The notes under the pieces were generated by a model. The model ran no database searches, was not told where the DNA came from, and saw nothing but the letters and a program-made list of their open reading frames with translations. Shown one piece after another: positions 53,323-62,761 of a stretch of DNA of 64,000 nt. Within the stretch, counting starts at the first letter, position 1. Every line of letters starts with the position of its first letter. The stretch spans positions 1 to 64,000 of the forward strand of contig JACNLC010000050.1 in assembly GCA_014381725.1 (NCBI GenBank). The letters run 5' to 3'. Made by a program: the position numbers and the translations under genes. This stretch comes from Fidelibacterota bacterium. GTDB lineage: Bacteria > Fidelibacterota > Marinisomatia > SCGC-AAA003-L08 > JACNLC01.

Positions 53323-53829
53323 TTAACTGATTTCCTTTCTATACATTTCAACAATTTCCGTATGGCAACGAAATGCTAACACTGGTAAGTTATTTAATGG
53401 AAATAATTTGACATCTTCGGCATCATCACCCGGTTGCATTATGGAAAAATCTTCAATTTTCATAACCATCCCCAGCAGAAGAACATCTCCAAACAATGAG
53501 TTAAAGTGTGAGCAGTGTCCTAATAGTTTTTCTATATTTCCATTTAAGTTGGTTTCTTCCTTTAGCTCACGAATGGCTGCCATTTGTGGAGTTTCGCCAA
53601 GCTCAATAAATCCGCCAGGTAAACACCAAAAACCTTTTGCTGGTTCGTATTTTCTACGAACGAGAAGGATTTCTTTTCCTTTTGGACAAATCAATGTTGC
53701 CGTTGGTTTTGGGTTTTCATAATGAACGGTATCACAATGGTTACAATAGTAACGATGTCGTCCTTCAACAAACATTTCGGAATTTTTCTCTCCGCAATTT
53801 GAACAGTATTCCATATATGCCATAGCCAT
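53323..53829 (-). CDS. Nudix hydrolase with N-terminal zinc ribbon
   Basis: 168 aa. The N-terminal zinc ribbon has two Cys pairs (CSNCGEK and YYCNHCDTVHYENP). The Nudix domain then follows with the box GGFIELGETPQMAAIRELKE and EETNL, preceded by GFWCLPG. The zinc-ribbon plus Nudix layout is that of NudC/YjaD-like NADH pyrophosphatases, but the protein is shorter and lacks their N-terminal domain. The substrate is undetermined. First gene of a pair with the aroQ-like gene. Confidence 0.9.
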   Translation of the reverse strand: MAMAYMEYCSNCGEKNSEMFVEGRHRYYCNHCDTVHYENPKPTATLICPKGKEILLVRRKYEPAKGFWCLPGGFIELGETPQMAAIRELKEETNLNGNIEKLLGHCSHFNSLFGDVLLLGMVMKIEDFSIMQPGDDAEDVKLFPLNNLPVLAFRCHTEIVEMYRKEIS

Positions 53830-53843
53830 AAATTAGGTTGATT

Positions 53844-53889
53844 TTGCGACGAATCCAACTTGGTTTTAATGCAGAATTTACGGTAAACT
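53844..53889 (+). repeat. 46-bp upstream repeat, copy 1
   Basis: 46 bp beginning ttgcgacgaatcc and ending ttacggtaaact, identical at 44 of 46 positions to 58598-58643. It lies 23 bp before the start codon of the PNGase F-like gene. Possibly a shared promoter or regulator site: ttggtt and taaact could form a -35/-10 pair 18 bp apart. Confidence 0.7.
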
Positions 53890-53912
53890 CATACATAGAA
53901 TATGGAGATATT

Positions 53913-55655
53913 ATGAAGTTAGTAAAAGTGTTTTTACCTTTTTTATTATCAATTATTTATTCACAAGAGTTCAATGAAGGGCCTTATGGAACTGAATACT
54001 ATGATATTGCAGGTCCGTTTTCAGTGTTAGATATCAATCTTCAAATGCAAGGTGATGTAAATAGTGATCAGAATTTAGACATTTCAGATATACTGATAAT
54101 CACACTAGCCAATGCTGGAACCATTGAATTATCTGACGAACAATTCCAAATTGCAGATGTAAATTCAGATGGGTTACTAGATGACATTGACTTGGTCACT
54201 ATTGTAAATTCGTCGGACAACCCACTGTACTCCGAGTGGAATTATGAAGATTCTTGGAACGGATTGGATTCATATATTTTCATTTGTTACAACCAAGATG
54301 TTAGTAATTCTGCAGGTCTTTGGGCATCTAATACACAATCAGATTTACTGGATAAATCTCCTGATAATGTGCATTATTTTTTCGTTTCCAACAGAACCAG
54401 TGCTGAAAATGATGTTATTGCGATGAAATCCAAATTCGATGAAGTGTTGGTAAACTATTCAGACGAAGACAAAGAGCATTGGAGGAATCACCTACATTTT
54501 GTCCCAACCAAAATATCAGATTTAGAAAACTGGTTATCTGATGCGCTATCCGATAAATATGCACTTGGAATTGATACCTTTCAACAGTTGAAACAAATAG
54601 GTTACTTAGGAAATCCAAATGGTTTTACAGGAACACATATGAGTTATCTAGCTCATGAAGCACAGTATTATAATTATGAGCAAGAAGAATTCTCCGTATC
54701 TTCGGATGATTATATCGAAATTGCAATTTTCGACAGCGTGCTGTATGATGGTTGGTGGGCATCGACTATCCAAACAATTGTCGAGATTCCAAGTGATGAG
54801 ATATTGTCAAATACCGAAAAAATGGAGATTGAACTTTTTAGACCCTGTGCCGATTATCTTGATAGTGGATGCGATGATTACGACCGAACAGCTATACTCA
54901 GGGTATGTGACGAAGATGGTTCCAATTGTAATGAAATTGCACGATGGATAACCCCTTTTGATAGACAACCTCATCATTTAACAGATATTACACCGTTTAT
55001 TTCAAAACTTCGACCGGGAGGAAATAAACTATTCAAATTTCAAATTTATGGTTGGCCGAATAATATTGTATTTATGAAGTTACATTTATATCAAAATGAA
55101 AGTATTGAACATACTCCTCAAGAAATAATTCCTTTATGGTCAGGAGGTGGATTTTATAGCGAAGGTGAACCTGTTTACAATGATAATATTGAACCCAAAA
55201 TATTTGAGATTCCATCAAATGCAACAAAAGTAGAGTTTGTAACCTATATTACAGGCCACGGCTCAGCGAGTGATTCTGATAATTGTGCTGAATTTTGCAA
55301 TACACGACATTTTTTTACACTAAACGGAGGTGTATTTGAGTTTGATAAATCTCATCCAGAAGCAGGTGCATCTGCGGATTGTCAGTCGGTTGAAAGAATT
55401 CGTGAAGGTGTTATTCCCAATCAGTATGGAACGTGGGGATATGGTCGAGCTGGTTGGTGTCCTGGGTTAGATGTTGACCCATTTATCCAAGATATTACCG
55501 ACTTTGTTGAACTGGGTGATGAGAATGTAATGCAATACGAAATGTGTTGGGCATCACAAGGGAATGTTTGTCACGATGATTGGCCAATCATTACAAATCC
55601 GAGTGGATATTTAGCCGAAATTATTATGTCATCTTACATTGTTATTTATTATTAG
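53913..55655 (+). CDS. Secreted dockerin + PNGase F-like protein
   Basis: 580 aa from ATG 53913 (TATGGAGATATT upstream); the longer frame reads through the 46-bp repeat. Signal peptide about 1-17. A dockerin-type pair of calcium loops follows (about 45-105: DVNSDQNLDISDI and DVNSDGLLDDIDL). The middle (about 270-400) and C-terminal (about 430-575) parts resemble the two jelly-roll domains of peptide-N-glycosidase F: ELFRPCADY, EIARWITPF, then NTRHFFTLNGGVFEF, HPEAGA and QYGTWGYGRAGWCPG. It may remove N-glycans from host or environmental glycoproteins. No C-terminal sorting domain, unlike the next gene. Confidence 0.83.
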   Translation: MKLVKVFLPFLLSIIYSQEFNEGPYGTEYYDIAGPFSVLDINLQMQGDVNSDQNLDISDILIITLANAGTIELSDEQFQIADVNSDGLLDDIDLVTIVNSSDNPLYSEWNYEDSWNGLDSYIFICYNQDVSNSAGLWASNTQSDLLDKSPDNVHYFFVSNRTSAENDVIAMKSKFDEVLVNYSDEDKEHWRNHLHFVPTKISDLENWLSDALSDKYALGIDTFQQLKQIGYLGNPNGFTGTHMSYLAHEAQYYNYEQEEFSVSSDDYIEIAIFDSVLYDGWWASTIQTIVEIPSDEILSNTEKMEIELFRPCADYLDSGCDDYDRTAILRVCDEDGSNCNEIARWITPFDRQPHHLTDITPFISKLRPGGNKLFKFQIYGWPNNIVFMKLHLYQNESIEHTPQEIIPLWSGGGFYSEGEPVYNDNIEPKIFEIPSNATKVEFVTYITGHGSASDSDNCAEFCNTRHFFTLNGGVFEFDKSHPEAGASADCQSVERIREGVIPNQYGTWGYGRAGWCPGLDVDPFIQDITDFVELGDENVMQYEMCWASQGNVCHDDWPIITNPSGYLAEIIMSSYIVIYY

Positions 55656-55663
55656 GAGCAGTT

Positions 55664-57640
55664 ATGAAAAATTTATTAATAATTATATTTACATTTAGTG
55701 TGTTGTTTTCAAATGATGTAACATTACAAACCAATCACGATGCAAGTGGGTCTAATATTTATCTTACCAGTAACCAACATATTTATGGATTTCAATTTAC
55801 TCTGATTACAAGTGTAGAAGGAGTGGCTTATGATATTGTAAATCAAGAATTTTCAAATGGTGATGAAACAATTGAATCTTATGTAGTAAATTCCATAAAT
55901 GGTCTTGTTAATGATTATGGGTTTACGTGTTTTATGGATGCAACCAATCGATTGAAGGTATTTTCAATGGATGGAAATTCAATTCCTCCTATTGAAGCCC
56001 AAGCACCATTAATGATTCTTGAAACTGACTTTTCTTCTTCTCTTGACTTGACAATAGTTGACCCCATTTTTATCGGAATGGATGACGAAAACAACTTAAT
56101 TGAATTAGAAGTAGAATACGGATTGGCAGAATATCAAGATGGATGGCCGTATTATACCGAACAACAAGTAATATCTTCTCCCGCTGTGATTGATATTGAC
56201 GGTGATGGAGACAAGGAAGTGATTTTTGCTGATTATAGTGGTTGGGTGCATATTATTGACAAATACGGTGAACCTGAATGTAATTACAATGCCACCGATC
56301 AAGTTTGGGGTTCTCCAGCCATTGCAGATATTGATGGTGATGGAGAATTAGAGATTGTCATTAATTCCAAAAGTAAGAAGATGGTTGTACTAAATAGCGT
56401 CTGTGATGAAGAAATGGTGTACGAAGCCGATCAATATCTTTTAGGAACACCTGCATTAGGGAATATTGACGACGATGCTGACCTAGAAATCATATTTGGT
56501 GGATATTCATCTCCCGGCAAAATATTTGCAGTAAATCCTGATGGAACTGACGCTGAAGGGTTTCCTTTTGAATTAGGCGAAAAGGTGAAAGTTGGAGTGG
56601 CAATTGCAGATGTAAATGGCAATGGAAAAGTTGAGATTGTCTGCGGAACGGATGATGGTAACTTATATTTGATTTATGATACTGCAGAAATTGCAGATGG
56701 ATTTCCATTTGTTACAGGTGACGATATTAGAACGGCACCTACAATTTACAGAGATGATGATACGGGTGTATTCGTTTTCTATACAGGTTCTAAAGATGAC
56801 AATTTTTACACTGTAAATGTTGACGGTTCTCTGCATTCAGTCATTGAAACAGATGGAAATATATCGGTTTCAAATAGCATTTCTACAATTGGTGCTTTAG
56901 ATTATGACGCAACTGTATTTTTTGGCTCTGAGTCAGGTCTTGTTTTCAATTCAGGAGTTTTTTCAACTAATTACAATGCTTTCGATTTAGGTACCAATAT
57001 TGTTTCCAGCCCAATAGTTGCACAGCTGAGTGATTTGCCGAACAAAGGGTTTATTACAGCATCACAAAGCCAACTGTTTTATGAAGAACATATTAATAAT
57101 AGTTCTCCTTTTATTGGATTAAGTGCTATTTCTTTTAACTCTGACTATATATATACCAGTTCTATGGCAATAAATGATATTGATAACGATGGAGATTTGG
57201 AAATTATTATAGGTACTGCCCACGGTATTGATGTAATAGATGTTAAAAATCGGTATAATAGGCACTACACGTATTCCCAAGATAATAACTGGAATATGTA
57301 TCGAGGGAATTATGAACGAACTGGATTCTTTCATTCTTCTAACGCAGTAAATTCTATTGATGATGGCAATATCCCCAATAGGTTTGCAATTAACAGTATT
57401 TATCCTAACCCATTTAATCCTAAAACAACTATCAATTATCAGTTAATGGAAAACAGTTCTGTGAGATTAGATATTTACAATATTAATGGTCAATTGGTTG
57501 AGCAGTTAGTAAATATAAATCAAGATTTAGGATATCACGAAGTAATATGGGATGCGTCTAATTGTGCAACAGGATTCTATTTTGTAAAATTGATAGCAAA
57601 TGAATTTAATGAAACACAGAAACTTATTTTATTGAAATAG
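55664..57640 (+). CDS. FG-GAP/VCBS repeat secreted protein with sorting domain
   Basis: 658 aa from ATG 55664 (TTAGGAGCAGTT before it). Signal peptide about 1-17. A cohesin/PKD-like strand region (about 20-150) precedes FG-GAP/VCBS-type beta-propeller repeats (about 160-520) with DIDGDGDKEVIF, DIDGDGELEIVIN and DNDGDLEIIIG calcium loops. The C-terminal sorting domain (about 570-658) has YPNPFNPKTTINYQ and ends KLILLK. It starts 8 nt after the PNGase-like gene and should be co-expressed; the cohesin-like N-terminus may even bind the neighbour's dockerin. Confidence 0.83.
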   Translation: MKNLLIIIFTFSVLFSNDVTLQTNHDASGSNIYLTSNQHIYGFQFTLITSVEGVAYDIVNQEFSNGDETIESYVVNSINGLVNDYGFTCFMDATNRLKVFSMDGNSIPPIEAQAPLMILETDFSSSLDLTIVDPIFIGMDDENNLIELEVEYGLAEYQDGWPYYTEQQVISSPAVIDIDGDGDKEVIFADYSGWVHIIDKYGEPECNYNATDQVWGSPAIADIDGDGELEIVINSKSKKMVVLNSVCDEEMVYEADQYLLGTPALGNIDDDADLEIIFGGYSSPGKIFAVNPDGTDAEGFPFELGEKVKVGVAIADVNGNGKVEIVCGTDDGNLYLIYDTAEIADGFPFVTGDDIRTAPTIYRDDDTGVFVFYTGSKDDNFYTVNVDGSLHSVIETDGNISVSNSISTIGALDYDATVFFGSESGLVFNSGVFSTNYNAFDLGTNIVSSPIVAQLSDLPNKGFITASQSQLFYEEHINNSSPFIGLSAISFNSDYIYTSSMAINDIDNDGDLEIIIGTAHGIDVIDVKNRYNRHYTYSQDNNWNMYRGNYERTGFFHSSNAVNSIDDGNIPNRFAINSIYPNPFNPKTTINYQLMENSSVRLDIYNINGQLVEQLVNINQDLGYHEVIWDASNCATGFYFVKLIANEFNETQKLILLK

Positions 57641-57644
57641 GATA

Positions 57645-58517
57645 ATGTCCCCTAAAATAGTCATTTTACTTTTTGTTGCGATGTTATCAGTCAGCACATC
57701 ACCATTGTTAGCAAAATGGTTGGATTCTGTCCCGGCATTACTTATTTCCTTTTGGAGAATGACATTTGCATCAATGGCATTGTGGGGATACAGTGCATTC
57801 AAACCCAAAGTTAATTTAAGTTCATCGGGACGAAACAAAACAATTGTTGCAGGTATATTTTTGGGAATCCACTTTGCATTTTTCTTTGGTGCTTTGAAAT
57901 ATACAACCATTGCAAATGCTACTTTTTTGGGCACACTTGCACCTGTGTTTACACTTATTATTGAACGAAATTATTTAAAACGAAAATTTAACTCACCTAC
58001 TATGTTTGGAATTATTCTCGCATTAATTGGAGCGGGAATCATATTGGGATATAAATTTGACTTATCTGCAGAGAATACTCTCGGGAATATCTTGGCACTC
58101 ACATGTTCAATTTGGTTGGCAATTGTAATGGTAATTTCAGAAAATATTAGAACCAAAGATGGAACTCTTCCTTACACTCGAATGCTCTATTTTGTATCTG
58201 CATTTACATTGTTGATTCTTATATTGTTTAGCGGAGATTCTCTTACGGGTTTTAGCAATAAAGAATATTTTGGTTTGTTAATGCTGGGAATCATTCCCAC
58301 AATTTTGGGACATAATTCAATGTATTACGCGATGCGATATGTATCACCGACGGTTGTTGCGACATTCCCATTGGGAGAGCCCATTTTAGCCACAATTTTC
58401 GGTGCAATCATTTTTGGTGGAAATGAAATTCCTCAAGCATATTTATATGTTGGTGGGTTGGTGACATTATCTGGATTACTGTTATTAACTTTGAAAAATT
58501 CTCAAAACGGGAAGTAA
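57645..58517 (+). CDS. EamA/DMT family transporter
   Basis: 290 aa, about ten membrane helices in two EamA repeats (about 3-135 and 145-285), e.g. MLSVSTSPLLAKWLDSVPAL at the start and TVVATFPLGEPILATIFGAI in repeat 2. Inner-membrane drug/metabolite exporter-type protein with unknown substrate. It begins 4 nt after the upstream stop, with AGGATA before ATG, so it is likely the last gene of the PNGase unit. Confidence 0.9.
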   Translation: MSPKIVILLFVAMLSVSTSPLLAKWLDSVPALLISFWRMTFASMALWGYSAFKPKVNLSSSGRNKTIVAGIFLGIHFAFFFGALKYTTIANATFLGTLAPVFTLIIERNYLKRKFNSPTMFGIILALIGAGIILGYKFDLSAENTLGNILALTCSIWLAIVMVISENIRTKDGTLPYTRMLYFVSAFTLLILILFSGDSLTGFSNKEYFGLLMLGIIPTILGHNSMYYAMRYVSPTVVATFPLGEPILATIFGAIIFGGNEIPQAYLYVGGLVTLSGLLLLTLKNSQNGK

Positions 58518-58597
58518 TGTTTTACTCACTAAAATTTAGCTACACCCCGTTACTTATAAGATAATACAAATTAAAAAAATACAAAAATGACACTTTG

Positions 58598-58643
58598 TTG
58601 CGACGAATCCAACTTGGTTTTAATGCAAAAATTACGGTAAACT
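58598..58643 (+). repeat. 46-bp upstream repeat, copy 2
   Basis: Second copy of the 53844-53889 repeat, two mismatches. It ends 9 bp before the ATG of the PfkB kinase gene, which has no clear ribosome-binding site. Confidence 0.7.
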
Positions 58644-58652
58644 TTCCGTCTG

Positions 58653-59549
58653 ATGAATCAGCAAAAATCCATACTTGCCGTTGGCTCAATTGCATTGGAC
58701 AGTTTAATCACTCCAAAGGGAAACAGGGAAAACATCCTGGGTGGTTCAGCGTCTTATTTTTCTATTTCGGCATCCTATTTTGCACCTGTTAGTTTGGTTG
58801 GAGTGGTTGGAAATGATTTTCCAAAATCCGGGATAGAATTGTTTGAATCTCATAAAATTGATATAACAAATCTCGAAATTCATGAAGGTAAAACCTTTAG
58901 ATGGAGCGGGGAATACAGCCGCGATTACAACGCGAGAGAAACTCTTTCTACAGAGCTCGGTGTTTTCGAGAATTATATGCCGACAATTCAAAAAACATAT
59001 AAAACACATCCATTCGTGTTTTTGGGAAACATTCAACCAGAACTACAAATGTCAGTGATAAAACAAATATCAAATTCTGAAATGATTATCTGCGATACAA
59101 TGAATTTGTGGATTGATCTATGCTTACCGGAATTAAAAGAAGTTCTAAAGAAAATTGATGTGTTTCTGCTAAATGATGAGGAAGCAATCCAAATTACCGG
59201 AGAACAAAATTTAATCAAAGCTTCAGACAAATTGCAACAATTCGGCCCCAAAACCGTAGTAGTAAAACAAGGAGCAAGCGGAGCGTTACTGTCACACGGT
59301 AATGAGAAAATACAAGTTCCTGTAGTTCCAGACATAGATGTATTTGACCCAACAGGTGCAGGAGATAGTTTTGCTGGTGGGTTTGTTGGTCATCTTGCAA
59401 AACACGGAACAAATGACTTGTTAAAAGCTGTAATAACAGGAGCTTCAGTTGCATCATTTACTGTTAGCGATTTTGGATTAGACGGATTATTACAAACAGA
59501 TTTAGAACAAATTAAAAAAAGATGTAAAACCATAGAAAAATTATTATAG
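58653..59549 (+). CDS. PfkB-family carbohydrate kinase
   Basis: 298 aa. N-terminal GSIALDSLITP and the GGSASYFSISAS turn bind the substrate. The C-terminal signature DPTGAGDSFAGGF (about 231-243) carries the catalytic Asp and the anion hole. Ribokinase/adenosine-kinase type; the sugar or nucleoside cannot be told. The next gene follows after 11 nt. A 46-bp repeat also found before the PNGase gene lies just upstream, which hints at shared control. Confidence 0.92.
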   Translation: MNQQKSILAVGSIALDSLITPKGNRENILGGSASYFSISASYFAPVSLVGVVGNDFPKSGIELFESHKIDITNLEIHEGKTFRWSGEYSRDYNARETLSTELGVFENYMPTIQKTYKTHPFVFLGNIQPELQMSVIKQISNSEMIICDTMNLWIDLCLPELKEVLKKIDVFLLNDEEAIQITGEQNLIKASDKLQQFGPKTVVVKQGASGALLSHGNEKIQVPVVPDIDVFDPTGAGDSFAGGFVGHLAKHGTNDLLKAVITGASVASFTVSDFGLDGLLQTDLEQIKKRCKTIEKLL

Positions 59550-59560
59550 AAAGGAATAAA

Positions 59561-60637
59561 ATGAAATCAATAAGTAAAATAGTAGCACTCTTAATTTTAG
59601 TATTAATTGGATATAGCTGTGTTTCAAGCAGTATGGAATTTACAACTGCAAAAACTACTTTGCGTAGCGAAAGAAATGTGAAGGAAGCTGAAAAATGGTT
59701 TATTAAAGCTTTAGAAGTGGAGCCTAATAATGCTTTAATTCCATACATAATGGCAACGGAAATTTATCGCCCACAAAAAAGGTGGAGTAAAATGGTAGAT
59801 ATGTTTGATGAAGCGTTGAGAAGAAACCCGGAAACAATAATCGAAAAACCATTTATGACAGATAATAGAACCTATGTCAAAACCATTGAGGATGCAATTC
59901 GGGTTTATAGTTTAGAAGAGTGGGGTAAAATTTATAACTCAGGTGTAGAACACTATTCTGCTGGGAAAATTGACAGAGCTATTGAATTATTTGGACTTGC
60001 AATGAGAATAGTTCCTAATGATGGTAATGCTTACAGTACTTTAGCTTCTCTGCATCTAAATGCGGGGAATATTAGTGAAGCGAGTACCATTATTGAACAA
60101 GGTCTATCAAATGCTGGAGATAATGTAGGTGTTTTACAAACTGCAGGAGATATTGCGGTAGAAAATAATATGTTAGAGGATGCTATAAAATATTATCTTA
60201 AAACAATTGAGCTTCTTGAAAAACCAGGTCCAGTGATGCAGAAACTAATTTTTCTTTACATCGAATTGAATGATTTTACTCAAGCAATCGAGTATTCAAT
60301 GTTGGCCCTAAAAGAAAATCCTTACGATCCCGATATTTATTACAATGTTGGTGTGCTGTACCAAAAATTAGCATTAAATGAGTTTGATCCTGCGAGAGAT
60401 TTATTCAATAAAATATCTAATGACGATAATAGAGATAAAAATGCCCTAGTATTACTTTTTAATAAATTTGCTCAAGCAAGGAGTTATTCTTCAGAAGCAA
60501 AAGATTACTTTTTACAAGCAAAAGATTTGGAAACCGAAGAAATTGGAAGTGCTGATGCTGTTCGAGAAATAGACAAGATGATAAACCAAATTGACAATTT
60601 ATTTATCCCTGCTGTAAGAAAAATGATGGATGAATAG
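59561..60637 (+). CDS. TPR lipoprotein
   Basis: 358 aa. Lipobox LIGYSC (Cys at about residue 19) anchors it in the envelope. At least five TPR-like repeats follow (about 40-330), e.g. AEKWFIKALEVEPNNALIPY, IDRAIELFGLAMRIVPNDGN and QAIEYSMLALKENPYDPDIY. It should be a protein-interaction scaffold, role unknown. AGAAAGGAATAAA precedes ATG. A terminator ends the transcript right after it. Confidence 0.87.
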   Translation: MKSISKIVALLILVLIGYSCVSSSMEFTTAKTTLRSERNVKEAEKWFIKALEVEPNNALIPYIMATEIYRPQKRWSKMVDMFDEALRRNPETIIEKPFMTDNRTYVKTIEDAIRVYSLEEWGKIYNSGVEHYSAGKIDRAIELFGLAMRIVPNDGNAYSTLASLHLNAGNISEASTIIEQGLSNAGDNVGVLQTAGDIAVENNMLEDAIKYYLKTIELLEKPGPVMQKLIFLYIELNDFTQAIEYSMLALKENPYDPDIYYNVGVLYQKLALNEFDPARDLFNKISNDDNRDKNALVLLFNKFAQARSYSSEAKDYFLQAKDLETEEIGSADAVREIDKMINQIDNLFIPAVRKMMDE

Positions 60638-60656
60638 ACAGATTCTTTTAAAAGGG

Positions 60657-60683
60657 AAAGGGCTCTAATCGAGCCCTTTTTTA
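60657..60683 (+). terminator. Rho-independent terminator
   Basis: Stem aaagggctc / gagcccttt (9 bp), loop taatc, then a T-run. A second small hairpin follows at 60688-60705 (accgga / tccggt). Confidence 0.88.
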
Positions 60684-60797
60684 TTCTACCGGAAATATAT
60701 CCGGTGCTCCTCCTCCAACTTTTTCCCTATCAAACTTGGGCTAAATATATATCGAATTTTATAATTAAAATGAGACTTATATCACATTTTTTATAAT

Positions 60798-61688
60798 TTA
60801 TCCAATTCTTTTGCGTTTTATTAAATATTCACCCAAAGCAATATCAAGAGGATTATCTGTAGTAATTGGTATATAATCTATATTGTTTTGTCTGCAATGC
60901 TTCTTGAAAAAGTCGCTAAAATCTTTCATTGTTTTTTGATAATCCTTCTGAATATGCCAAGGTTCAGTTACAATTTTCTCACCTGTTTCCATATCTTTAA
61001 ACATCGTTCGTTTCGTAAAATCAAGTTTCATTTCTTGCGGGTCTAAAATATGAAAAACAATCACTTCGTGTCGTTTATGACGAAAATGTTTTAATCCTGA
61101 TAATATATCCTCGGGATTGTCAAACAAATCAGATATCAAAATAATCAATCCTCGCTTTTTGATGGCTTCAGCAAAGTGATGAAGAACGGGTGAAATTTTT
61201 GTTTCTGGTCCAGGTTGAATTTTTGACATCTCACCAATCAACACATTCAAATGACTAGATTTTGACCGAGGAGGGATTGTCCCACGAATCTCAGAATCAA
61301 ATAGTGAAAGGCCAACGGCGTCTTGTTGTTTGAGCATTAAATATCCTAGTGATGCTGAAAGAATTTGAGCATAATCTAATTTACTGACCTTATCTGAACG
61401 ATAGTCCATTGATTTACTTTGGTCAACTAATAAATATGCCCGAAGATTCGTTTCTTCTTCAAATTGCTTTACATAATATCTCTCAGTTTTCCCCCACAAT
61501 TTCCAGTCGATATGACGAATTTCATCTCCTGGGCCGTAAGCTCGGTGCTCCGAAAATTCAACGGAAAACCCGTGATATGGGCTTTTATGTAATCCTACAA
61601 TAAACCCCTCAACAACCAGTCTTGCTTTAAGAGATAGATTATCTAAACGGGAGATTATCTCCGGAGTCAGATATTGGGATTTAGTCAT
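60798..61688 (-). CDS. DUF58 protein
   Basis: 296 aa. The DUF58 signature AYGPGDEIRHIDWKLWGKT (about 50-68) is followed by a von Willebrand A-like domain with a MIDAS-type start (YLLVDQSKSMDYRSD, about 86-100). It forms a unit with the MoxR ATPase, overlapping its end by 8 nt. MoxR-DUF58 pairs are thought to act as chaperone-like modules in assembly of envelope complexes. Companion vWA/TPR genes often found downstream are not in this place. Confidence 0.92.
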   Translation of the reverse strand: MTKSQYLTPEIISRLDNLSLKARLVVEGFIVGLHKSPYHGFSVEFSEHRAYGPGDEIRHIDWKLWGKTERYYVKQFEEETNLRAYLLVDQSKSMDYRSDKVSKLDYAQILSASLGYLMLKQQDAVGLSLFDSEIRGTIPPRSKSSHLNVLIGEMSKIQPGPETKISPVLHHFAEAIKKRGLIILISDLFDNPEDILSGLKHFRHKRHEVIVFHILDPQEMKLDFTKRTMFKDMETGEKIVTEPWHIQKDYQKTMKDFSDFFKKHCRQNNIDYIPITTDNPLDIALGEYLIKRKRIG

Positions 61689-62661
61689 CTTCTGCTATGA
61701 GTTTGTCGAGTATATTATCTGTGTTGATTCCGTCAGCTTCTGCGTTAAAATTAGTTATTATGCGATGTCGCATAACAGGTTTCACCATCTCTTTAACATC
61801 AGCAATATCTGGAGTGGTTCTGCTTTCCAATACAGCTTTGGCTTTTGCTCCTAAAATAAGATAAGCACTGGCTCTTGGTCCAGCTCCCCAATCCAACCAG
61901 TTTTTAATATATTGTGGAGCAATCTCTTCGTTCGGTCTAGTTTTCCCAACGATGTTTACAGCATATTCGATTACATTATCAGCTACTGGTATATCTCGTA
62001 CTAATTGTTGGAAAGCTATTAAATCTGTTAGACTTATCACACTTTCAATTTTTTCCAAAACACCAGTTGTTGTGGATTTGACTATTTCAACTTCTTCACT
62101 GGAAAGCGGATAATCAATTTTAAGATTAAACATAAAACGGTCAAGTTGCGCTTCAGGTAACGGATATGTCCCTTCTTGTTCAATTGGATTTTGTGTTGCT
62201 AAAACAAAAAACGGTTCATCGAGAGTGTAAGTAGTTCCGCCAGTTGTTACTTTATGTTCCTGCATCGCTTCCAAAAGAGCAGATTGAGTTTTTGGGGGGG
62301 TTCTATTTATTTCATCTGCGAGAATGATGTTTGCAAAAACGGGTCCTTTGAAAAATTTGAACGAGCGTTTTCCTGTTGCTGTGTCTTCTTCAATGATTTC
62401 GGTTCCGGTGATGTCCGATGGCATTAAGTCAGGAGTAAACTGAATTCTGCTAAATTTCAAATCCATAACATCTGATAAAGTTTTGATAAGCAAAGTTTTT
62501 GCCAATCCAGGAACACCTTCCAAAAGAATATGTCCTTTGCACAATAGAGCTATAAACAAATGCTCAATTATTCCTTTTTGTCCAATAATAACTTTACCGA
62601 TTTCGTCGAAAAGTTCTGTTTTTGTTTGATGTAATTTTTCTACAAGTTTAATATTATCCAT
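61681..62661 (-). CDS. MoxR-type AAA+ ATPase
   Basis: 326 aa from ATG 62661 (TAGGAAAACT before it); the longer frame to 62739 overlaps the divergent promoter. Walker A is GVPGLAKT and Walker B ILADEINR. Sensor and arginine-finger motifs follow (VLATQNPIEQEGTYPLPEAQLDRF, with the ring-type DRFMF), and GPRASAYLILGAKAKA marks the MoxR C-terminal helix. It works with the overlapping DUF58 gene. Confidence 0.94.
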   Translation of the reverse strand: MDNIKLVEKLHQTKTELFDEIGKVIIGQKGIIEHLFIALLCKGHILLEGVPGLAKTLLIKTLSDVMDLKFSRIQFTPDLMPSDITGTEIIEEDTATGKRSFKFFKGPVFANIILADEINRTPPKTQSALLEAMQEHKVTTGGTTYTLDEPFFVLATQNPIEQEGTYPLPEAQLDRFMFNLKIDYPLSSEEVEIVKSTTTGVLEKIESVISLTDLIAFQQLVRDIPVADNVIEYAVNIVGKTRPNEEIAPQYIKNWLDWGAGPRASAYLILGAKAKAVLESRTTPDIADVKEMVKPVMRHRIITNFNAEADGINTDNILDKLIAEDD

Positions 62662-62761
62662 AGTTTTCCTAATAATTTCGGGGTTGAATCTAAAGGATTC
62701 TTCACAGTTACACAACGAATTTCCTTGTTGTGACATCAAGAAAACGCGTAATATTCACTCA

